Assembly: GCF_001279525.1 (NCBI RefSeq) | Contig: NZ_LGDY01000101.1 | Location: 1-64,000, forward strand | Source of the DNA: Nocardia sp. NRRL S-836 | GTDB taxonomy: Bacteria; Actinomycetota; Actinomycetes; Mycobacteriales; Pseudonocardiaceae | DNA: 64,000 nucleotides | Direction: 5' to 3' | Shown here: in pieces, positions 57,601 to 64,000 of the stretch | Position numbering within the stretch: the stretch's first letter is position 1 | Layout: each line of letters begins with the position of its first letter | Translations under genes and position numbers: made by a program | The notes under the pieces: generated by a model | Databases searched by the model: none | What the model saw: only the letters and a program-made list of their open reading frames with translations | Told to the model about the DNA's origin: nothing

Positions 57601-58516
57601 GCCGTAGCGCTCCTTGTCGTCAGGCGGAGACCACGGCGCCAGCTGCTCGACGCACGTTCGACGCATGATACGGCTGGTGATCGCCTCGAGACTGACCCGT
57701 CCGGTGGAGCCCGACCGCTCCAGCGGCGGGGTGTCGTAGTGCTCAACTTCTCGCACCGGAACCGGCTGGACCACCGGGAGGCGGACATATCATGCAGGTA
57801 CGCGCGTGCACGATGCCTTCTCCATAACCGATCATGTGGTGTTCAACCCGTCAGACGCAGTCCGGTGCTGTCATCGTGAGTTGGACGGGTGGCCGTTCGC
57901 CACGTCGATCACCTTCCTTGTGGCGTGCTGGCGGCGTTCGTGAAGATCTGAGCGCGCGGAAGCACAGGCCGGCTCAAGGGCACCGTGAAGAGGTCAGGTT
58001 GTTCCGCTGCAGCCACTTGTTCCGCTTGAGTAGCCAGTAGACGACGAGGCGATTGTGCCGCTCGGACGGCGAGTCGGCGGTCTGCGTGCTCTGTTGATTT
58101 TGCCGGTGTAGACGGTGCGCCGCTGGGTACAGATGGGATGCCGAGGCTGGTTCGCCGGACTTGGTGGAGGCCGCGCATGTGGTCTGGCCAGGCTTGACGC
58201 GGTGCGTTGAGCAGCCAGCCTCCGCGCTGTCTGGCTGCGCGGCACGGGCGGCTGATCTCGCCGCCGCCCGTGCCGCGCCCATCAGCTTCTGGCTCTGCTC
58301 TGTGACCGGTCGGCCGCCGGCCACACGTACACCGAGTTCGGCGGTGGTCTTGTCGCTGGCCTCAATCTCTTGGCCTCATCCCGTCGTCAACGAAGGCGGT
58401 ACCGCGGTGGGTCGGCGACGCCGTGACGCCATTGCGGCCTTCGATGTGCACCTGGTGGCCGAAACGGTCGAGCACAGCACCGCCCGTGGCCGATATGGAA
58501 AGCGGTAGAGAAGCGT
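57601..58516. other. Stretch without a supportable gene
   Basis: About 915 bp. Frames on both strands lack the GC-rich third positions of the real genes nearby and no domain is visible. A minus-strand frame ending at 57974 (LVVYWLLKRNKWLQRN) resembles short hypothetical proteins, but its upstream part is low-complexity. Probably degraded DNA. Confidence 0.5.
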
Positions 58517-58877
58517 TCACACCGCGGACGCGGTGAAACCGAACAGGACCGCAGTCAGTCCCAGCAGGTCCAGCTTGCGGGTGACCGCAGGAGAGGGCAA
58601 CAGCACCAGCCGGCGGTGTGCGGGCACCGCAACGCCGGCAGCGCGGCGATAGCTCAGCAAAGCACTGGCGGCTTCGAGGGAGAAGACCTCGACTCCAAGC
58701 AGATCGATCACCACAGACCAAGCTTCGAGCTCAGCGGCGCAAGCCAACGCCGCGGCGAACATGGCTGCGTCCAGAGCGCCGCGCGCCCGCACTGTGACTG
58801 TGCCCCTGGCGTCCGGACCGGTGATCTCGACCCCCCCCGGCTGGCTCAGGGGCCGTTGAATCGTGGACGGCGGTCAT
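58517..58877 (-). pseudogene. STAS domain protein disrupted at an 8-G homopolymer
   Basis: ATG 58877 follows GAAAGGTG and encodes MTAVHDSTAPEPAGG. A run of eight G (58831-58838, C on the plus strand) then shifts the frame; with seven G it would continue VEITGPDARGTVTVRARGALDAAM ... WSVVIDLLGVEVFSLEAASALL to the stop at 58517. That is a STAS anti-anti-sigma-type domain. As sequenced it is broken. A phase-variable tract, a recent mutation or a sequencing error are all possible. An internal GTG at 58792 would give only a truncated domain. Confidence 0.7.
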
Positions 58878-59276
58878 CGGTCACCTTTCCATCGCCGGCG
58901 CATCGCCGACACATACCTGCCCATCACCTCGCATTCGTACACGTCAGCCCTTCGGATCGCTCTCGCCACACTGGCCATCGGCTACCTGTCCGTACGGCAG
59001 CGGCCCGCCAAGGCGGCGAGGCCGCGCTGAGCTGCGGTGAGTGCACCGTTTAGGGCGTGTACTTCCTCGGCCTTGGTGGCCGGCGGCACCGGGCAAAAGG
59101 GGGCTGTTCGTGTCGCCCGACGACCGAGTCTCTGTGCCGCGAGCTTGATGCCAAAAGTGTGCAAGAGGGCATTCGAGTGAAGTAGGCAAGCCTTCGCGGC
59201 TCTGGTGCCGAATCAGCGAAGTCTGTCCGTGTGGCGGGTGTCGCTCCGGACGGGCGTCGAGCTGAAGGGATGGAGC
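58878..59276. other. Stretch without a supportable gene
   Basis: About 400 bp between the STAS gene and the DUF4331 operon. It presumably contains the operon promoter. I see no clear promoter, hairpin or coding frame. Confidence 0.4.
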
Positions 59277-60869
59277 ATGTCAGCACCCCCTCCCACGCGT
59301 CGTCGGCGACGCGTGGCGGTAAGTCTGATCGCGGTCGGGAGCACATTGCTCGCGGCGGGGCTGATCGGCGGATCTGGTTCGGCCGGGGCGTCGAGTCACC
59401 GGGAGGCGCCGTTGATCGCGGGTGATCCGGCGGTGGACAACACCGACGTCTACGCGTTCGTCAGCCCGGACAAGCCGGACACGGTGACGTTGGTGGCGAG
59501 CTGGTCGCCGTTCCAGGAGCCGAACGGCGGGCCGAACTTCTACCCGTGGGCGACCGATGCCCGCTATGACATCAACATCGACAACGACGGTGATGCCAAG
59601 GCGGATCTGACCTACCGGTGGACCTTCCACACCGAGGACCGTCGTGGCAAGGCGACGTTCTTGTACAACAACGGCCCGGTCACGTCGCTGGATGACGAGA
59701 ACCTGCTGTTCCGGCAGACCTACACGCTGGAGCTGATCGACCGTGACGGTCGTGATCGCAAGCTGATCCGCTCGGGCAAGGTCGCGCCGTCCAACACCGG
59801 CCCGGCGTCGATGCCGGACTACGGTGCGCTGCGGGCCCAGGCGATCACGGACGTGCCCGGCGGCGGCAAGAGCTTCGTCGGGCAGTCCGACGACGCGTTC
59901 TTCCTCGACCTGCGCGTGTTCGACCTGCTCTACGGCGGCAACCTGTCCGAGGTCGGGCAGGACACGCTGGCCGGCTACAACGTCAACACCATCGCGTTGC
60001 AGGTGCCCAAGGCGCAGCTCGCGCTCAAGGGTGACGCGGCCCGCAACCCGGTCATCGGGGTGTGGAGCGACACCGAACGGCAGTCGATGATCCTCAGCCC
60101 GGGGGAGTCGCGGGCGGTCGGCCCGTTCGTCCAGGTCTCGCGCCTCGGCAACCCGCTGGTCAACGAGGTCGTCGTTCCCGCGGGCCTGAAGGACCGGTTC
60201 AACGCCCTGACACCGGACCAGGACGGCAAGGTGCCTGAGCTGGTCAACCGGGTCACCGACCCGGAGGTGCCGAAGCTGATCCAGGCGATCTACGGGCTGA
60301 CCGCTCCGGCCACGCCGCGCAACGACCTGGTGGAGATCTTCCTGACCGGCATCACCACCAAGCTCGGCGGGCCGATCAAGGCCGACCTGAACTCGCAGCT
60401 CAACAATGCCGACGTCAACCCGAAGCGGTTTACCCCATCGGAACAGCTGCGGCTCAACACCTCCGTGCCGCCGGCGGCCTCGCCGAACCGGCTGGGTGTG
60501 CTCGGCGGTGACCTGCAGGGCTTTCCCAACGGGCGCAGGCTCACCGACGACGTGCTCGACATCGGGGTGCAGGCACTGGAGGGCGCCGCGGTGAGCGGAA
60601 TCGTGCCCGCGCTGGCGGCCGGGGACAAGGTCAACGCCAACGACCAGGCGTTCGGCACCTCGTTCCCGTACGTGGCGCTGCCCAACAACAGCGCGGTCAA
60701 CTCCGGCTCGGCGGGTGCGGTGGCACCCGCCGGCGGTAGCGGCGGCGGTGGCGGCGGTCTGCCGGACGGCCTGGTCCTCAACGCCGTCCTCGCGGCGCTG
60801 CTGATCGGCTCGGGCGTGTGGCTGCTGGGCCGCCGTCCATTGCGGACCGCGGTCCCCGCGGCCGCATGA
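59277..60869 (+). CDS. Secreted DUF4331 family protein with C-terminal membrane anchor
   Basis: A 530-residue exported protein. The signal segment (RRRRVAVSLIAVGSTLLAAGLIGG) is followed at once by ASSHREAPLIAGDPAVDNTDVYAFVSPD, the hallmark of DUF4331. A Gly-rich linker (GGSGGGGGG), a single membrane helix (AVLAALLIGSGVWLLG) and Arg residues at the end suggest cell-surface anchoring. The family function is unknown. It is the first of four genes on the same strand. Confidence 0.87.
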   Translation: MSAPPPTRRRRRVAVSLIAVGSTLLAAGLIGGSGSAGASSHREAPLIAGDPAVDNTDVYAFVSPDKPDTVTLVASWSPFQEPNGGPNFYPWATDARYDINIDNDGDAKADLTYRWTFHTEDRRGKATFLYNNGPVTSLDDENLLFRQTYTLELIDRDGRDRKLIRSGKVAPSNTGPASMPDYGALRAQAITDVPGGGKSFVGQSDDAFFLDLRVFDLLYGGNLSEVGQDTLAGYNVNTIALQVPKAQLALKGDAARNPVIGVWSDTERQSMILSPGESRAVGPFVQVSRLGNPLVNEVVVPAGLKDRFNALTPDQDGKVPELVNRVTDPEVPKLIQAIYGLTAPATPRNDLVEIFLTGITTKLGGPIKADLNSQLNNADVNPKRFTPSEQLRLNTSVPPAASPNRLGVLGGDLQGFPNGRRLTDDVLDIGVQALEGAAVSGIVPALAAGDKVNANDQAFGTSFPYVALPNNSAVNSGSAGAVAPAGGSGGGGGGLPDGLVLNAVLAALLIGSGVWLLGRRPLRTAVPAAA

Positions 60870-60948
60870 CAGCCGTGCCGGGGGATGGACTCGTCTGTCC
60901 CCCGGCACGTCCGTGACCCGACTCGGCAGCAACCACACGGAGCGCGCC

Positions 60949-62244
60949 ATGAACCGCCGCAAGATCATCGCAACGCTGGCGATCACCGCCGGCGTCGCGC
61001 TGCTCGCCACCACCGCGACCGCGCTGAGCCGCGGCGACGACCCCGCTCCCGCAGGTCCGGGTGCCGCCGTCGTACGCAGCGATGTGCAGCGCACCGTCAC
61101 CGCCGCCCAAGACCGGCTCAAGCGCGTGCCCGGTGACGCCGGCACCTGGGCGCTGCTCGGCGCGGCGTACGTCGAGCAGGCCCGGATCACCGGTGACCCG
61201 ACCTACTACGGCAAGGCCCAAGGCGCGCTCGAGACCTCGCTGCGTCACAAGCCCGACGGCAACGGCCCCGCGCACATGGGTCTGGGTGCCCTGGCCAATG
61301 CCCGTCACGACTTCGCCGCCGCCCGCGACCACGCGGAACGCGCCCGTGCCGTACTGCCCGACACCGCCGAGGTCTACGGCGTGCTCGCCGACGCCCTCAC
61401 CCAGCTCGGGAAGACCGATCAGGCGCGCGCCGCGGTGCAGCGAATGCTCGACCTCGATCCCGGTGTACCCGCGTTCACCCGCGCCGCTTACGACTTCGAG
61501 CAGCGTGGTGAGGTCGACTCCGCCCGCCAGGCCCTCACCCGTGCGCTCGACGCCTCATCCTCACCGGCCGACTCGCTGTTCACCCGCTACCACCTCGGCG
61601 AGCTCGCGTTCGACAACGGCGACCTCGACGAGGCCTCGGCCCACTACGAGCAGGGCCTGCTGATCGACCCGCTCGATCCGGCGCTGCTGCAGGGACGTGC
61701 CAAGATCGCCGCCGCCCGCGGCGACCTGGACGACGCGCTCGCCGGCTACGCCGACCTGGTGGCACGCGTGCCCTCACCGCAGTACGTGCACGAACACGCC
61801 GTGCTGCTGCGTGCCGCGGGCCGCACCGAGGACGCCGCCCGGCAGTTCGACCTGCTAGCTCAGCAGCAGCGTCTGCTCGCGACCGCGGGCAGCACCGATG
61901 ACCTGGCCGCCTCGGTCGCCGCCGCCGACCGGGGTGATTCCGCGGCCGCGCTGGCCGCCGCCGAACGGGAATGGGCCCGAAGGCAGCACCCGCTGGTCGC
62001 GGACGCGCTCGGCTGGGCGTTGCACCTGGCCGGGCGCGACGCCGAGGCTCTCGGCCACGCCGACCGCGCCGCCGCCACCGGCTGGCGCAACGCGACGTTC
62101 GCCTACCACCGCGGCATGATCCTGCGTGGCCTTGGGCGGGCCGCGGACGCGGCCGATGCGCTCGACTCGGCGCTGCGGACCAACCCCTACTTCTCCCCGG
62201 TGGACGCACCGGCTGCCCGGGCCGCGCTGGGCGGCCTGCGGTGA
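60949..62244 (+). CDS. Exported tetratricopeptide-repeat protein
   Basis: A 431-residue protein. An N-terminal signal or anchor (KIIATLAITAGVALLATTATAL) is followed by about eight TPR-like helical pairs (GTWALLGAAYVEQARITGDPTYYGKAQGALETSLRHKPDGNGPAHMGLGALANARHDFAAARDHAERA and onward). TPRs are protein-interaction scaffolds. GGAG precedes ATG 60949. Its stop overlaps the transporter GTG (GTGA), so it probably assists the same surface complex. Confidence 0.85.
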   Translation: MNRRKIIATLAITAGVALLATTATALSRGDDPAPAGPGAAVVRSDVQRTVTAAQDRLKRVPGDAGTWALLGAAYVEQARITGDPTYYGKAQGALETSLRHKPDGNGPAHMGLGALANARHDFAAARDHAERARAVLPDTAEVYGVLADALTQLGKTDQARAAVQRMLDLDPGVPAFTRAAYDFEQRGEVDSARQALTRALDASSSPADSLFTRYHLGELAFDNGDLDEASAHYEQGLLIDPLDPALLQGRAKIAAARGDLDDALAGYADLVARVPSPQYVHEHAVLLRAAGRTEDAARQFDLLAQQQRLLATAGSTDDLAASVAAADRGDSAAALAAAEREWARRQHPLVADALGWALHLAGRDAEALGHADRAAATGWRNATFAYHRGMILRGLGRAADAADALDSALRTNPYFSPVDAPAARAALGGLR

Positions 62245-63611
62245 GGGCGTTCAGCGTCCTGGTCCTCGCGGCGCTGGCCATGCTGGCGGTCCCGGCGAGC
62301 GCCGGTGCTCATCCGCTGGGCAATTTCACGATCAACCATCACCACGCCATCACCGTCCACCCGGATCGGGTCGACCTCGTCTCGGTCATCGACCTCGCCG
62401 AGGTCCCGACCCTGCAGGAGCAGTCCGCTCGCCAGAACGACTACGCCGGCCGTGAATGCGACACCGTGCGCCGCGGCCTCTCAGTGACCACGGACGGCAC
62501 AAGCATGGTCGCGACACTGCGTTCAGCCTTGGTCGAGTTTCCGTCCGGCGAAGCCGGACTGGCCACCACCCGCCTCACCTGCCGGCTCACCGCCCCCACG
62601 GACCTCCGCTCCGCCGCCACCATCGAAGTGCGCGACACCTACCGGCCGGGCCGCGTCGGCTGGCACGAGATGATCGCCGTCGGCGACGGCATCACGCTGC
62701 TCGACCCGCCTGTACCGGCGACCAGCGCCAGCAACGAGCTGCGCGCCTATCCCGACGACCTGCTGTCCGACCCCCTCGACATCCGCGCGGTAAGCCTGAG
62801 AGTCGAGCCCGGCGCCTCCGCGGTCCCGGACACCGCTGTGGCCAGGGGCGGCAGCACGGTGATCGGGTCGGCCACCCGCGCCTTCACCGCACTGGCCGGC
62901 CGGCAGGACTTCACCCCTCTGGTCGGCGTGCTCGCGGTGTTGCTGTCGCTGCTGCTCGGCGCCTCCCACGCCGCGCTGCCCGGACACGGCAAGACGGTCA
63001 TCGCCGCCTACCTCGCCGGCCGCGAGGGCACTGCTCGTGACGCTGTCACCGTCGGTGCGACCGTCACCCTCACCCACACCGTCGGCGTGCTGGTGATAGG
63101 CCTGGTGATCAGTGCGTCGAGTGCGCTGGCCGGGGAGTCCCTGCTGCGGGTGCTCGGCGTCGGCAGCGGCGTGCTCGTCACCGCCGTCGGGGCGTTCCTG
63201 CTGCGCTCGGCGCTACGCCGACAGCCCGTCGCAGTAGGCCACGGACATGGCCACGGACATGGCCACGGACATGGCCACGGGCACGGGCACGGACATGGGC
63301 ACCGCGTGGGTCGTGGCGGCCTGATCGGCATGGGCGTAGCCGGTGGCCTGGTGCCCAGCCCTTCGGCACTGGTCGTGTTGCTCGGCGCGATCGCGCTGGG
63401 CCGCACCTGGTTCGGTGTCCTGCTCGTACTCGGCTACGGCTTGGGCATGGCCGCCACTCTCACCGCCGTCGGTCTGCTCCTCGTCCGCCTACGCGACCGG
63501 CTGGCCGCCGTCGAGCGGCTCCGAGACCGCTTCACCGCCCTGCCCGTGATCACCGCCGGGCTCGTCCTCGTCGTCGGCCTCGGACTGACCGTCCGTGCCC
63601 TGCTTGAATAG
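62241..63611 (+). CDS. NicO/RcnA-type nickel/cobalt efflux transporter with His-rich loop
   Basis: A 456-residue protein. A signal peptide and a ~190-residue extracellular domain beginning HPLGNFTINHHHAI precede a NicO transporter domain (GASHAALPGHGKTVIAAYLAGREGTARDAVTVGATVTLTHTVGVLVIGL). A His/Gly loop (HGHGHG repeated) lies before GLIGMGVAGGLVPSPSALVVLLGAIALGR. HxH and HTxxV motifs suit Ni2+ or Co2+ export. It starts at GTG 62241 in a 4-base overlap with the TPR gene. Confidence 0.88.
   Translation: MRAFSVLVLAALAMLAVPASAGAHPLGNFTINHHHAITVHPDRVDLVSVIDLAEVPTLQEQSARQNDYAGRECDTVRRGLSVTTDGTSMVATLRSALVEFPSGEAGLATTRLTCRLTAPTDLRSAATIEVRDTYRPGRVGWHEMIAVGDGITLLDPPVPATSASNELRAYPDDLLSDPLDIRAVSLRVEPGASAVPDTAVARGGSTVIGSATRAFTALAGRQDFTPLVGVLAVLLSLLLGASHAALPGHGKTVIAAYLAGREGTARDAVTVGATVTLTHTVGVLVIGLVISASSALAGESLLRVLGVGSGVLVTAVGAFLLRSALRRQPVAVGHGHGHGHGHGHGHGHGHGHGHRVGRGGLIGMGVAGGLVPSPSALVVLLGAIALGRTWFGVLLVLGYGLGMAATLTAVGLLLVRLRDRLAAVERLRDRFTALPVITAGLVLVVGLGLTVRALLE
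63237..63302 (+). repeat. 12-bp tandem repeats encoding the metal-binding GHGH loop
   Basis: Three perfect copies of GGCCACGGACAT (63237-63272) are followed by diverged copies to about 63302. The repeat gives the transporter loop its alternating Gly-His sequence and could vary in length. Confidence 0.85.
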
Positions 63612-63619
63612 GAGTAGCG

Positions 63620-63943
63620 ATGCGCATCCCGATCCTGCTGCTGTGCACCGCCACCGCGTTGATCGCCTGCACCGGCACGCCCGATCCCGGACCGGTCTTC
63701 GACAACGAGAGCGGCTCGGAACTCACCTGTCTGCGCCACCAGCCACAACCGCCGGGCCCTCGCTACACCGACGAAAGGTTGCGCAACACCGGTGAGAATT
63801 TGTCGTTGCTGCGCTACTACACCGCCCACGGACGCAAACCTTTCTGTGACACCCAGGCACCTACTGACAGCGACAAGCAGTGGGCTCAGCTCTACGTGAC
63901 GCTCGGCGCCGACCGCGCCAACGTCACGGCACTGCTCGGTTGA
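63620..63943 (+). CDS. Small lipoprotein of unknown function
   Basis: A 107-residue protein with a lipoprotein signal (ILLLCTATALIAC-TG, lipobox LIAC). The mature part has two Cys (LTCLRH and PFCDTQ) that could form a disulphide or bind metal. It starts eight bases after the NicO gene, with GGAG upstream, and is the last gene of the DUF4331 operon. I do not recognise a family. The last 57 bases of the window hold nothing I can identify. Confidence 0.75.
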   Translation: MRIPILLLCTATALIACTGTPDPGPVFDNESGSELTCLRHQPQPPGPRYTDERLRNTGENLSLLRYYTAHGRKPFCDTQAPTDSDKQWAQLYVTLGADRANVTALLG

Positions 63944-64000
63944 GGACCACGGCGGCCGAAGAGCCGGTTCTCAGCGGTGTGGCCGCCAATTCCCGCGTTG

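Noticed and set aside
57974..58324. Minus-strand hypothetical protein of 116 residues
   Set aside because: Low-complexity Ala/Arg sequence, no ribosome-binding site, poor third-position bias; it cannot be supported.

Overview
The window is very GC-rich DNA with strong third-position G/C bias, many GTG/TTG starts and tightly overlapping genes. That, together with the protein families present (a mycothiol-type DinB protein, many PP2C/STAS/anti-sigma switches, an ANTAR regulator, TetR/MarR regulators, an AlbC-like cyclodipeptide synthase), points to a filamentous actinomycete, most likely of the Pseudonocardiales (Lentzea, Saccharothrix or Amycolatopsis type). The genus is an inference from gene style. 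No rRNA, complete tRNA, intact insertion sequence or CRISPR array was seen.

Layout. (1) 1-5.9 kb: the end of an unknown proline-rich protein, a VIT/von Willebrand A protein with a tandem-repeat proline tract, and a TetR regulator divergent from a PPOX-flavin reductase-ferredoxin fusion. (2) 6.0-15.8 kb: a stress-signalling region. A seven-gene overlapping operon encodes a stressosome (RsbR, RsbS, RsbT), an ATPase/PP2C fusion, a hybrid kinase with a degenerate receiver, a response-regulator phosphatase and an RsbW-like kinase. A separate RsbW-like gene and an 885-residue PAS-GAF-PAS-PP2C-ATPase-STAS protein flank it. No sigma factor is encoded beside it. (3) 16-22.8 kb: small metabolic and membrane genes, a MarR/DinB pair, VanZ-RDD plus a kinase, an FHA gene behind a CIRCE-like heat-shock operator, a STAS protein and a Na+/H+ antiporter. 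(4) 22.8-27.7 kb: a probable redox regulon (catalase, MOSC protein, Cys-rich MarR regulator, protoglobin, redoxin, AhpD-like protein) in which two divergent promoters share the same unusual operator. (5) 27.8-33.1 kb: PPK2 polyphosphate kinase, an ECF sigma factor with a zinc-finger membrane protein and ABC ATPase, an MFS transporter, a secreted thioredoxin and a rhodanese. (6) 33.2-37.3 kb: a small biosynthetic locus, cyclodipeptide synthase plus NCS1 transporter flanked by two LysR regulators. (7) 37.5-43.7 kb: an M1-peptidase-like protein that has lost its zinc site, a two-component system, an RDD protein, an SRPBCC protein and a PRC-barrel/DUF2382 protein. (8) 43.7-51.4 kb: a divergent aromatic-catabolism cluster for anthranilate or salicylate via CoA thioesters. 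(9) 51.5-58.9 kb: a decaying region with a tRNA/tmRNA 3'-end scar, broken MHYT, SDR, LtrA and STAS genes, and a pair of direct repeats around two intact regulators/enzymes. (10) 59.2-63.9 kb: a four-gene DUF4331-TPR-nickel/cobalt exporter-lipoprotein operon.

Family assignments come from reading translated motifs, with no database search. Starts were chosen from ribosome-binding sites and overlaps and may differ by a few codons. Promoters and operators are pattern-based proposals.
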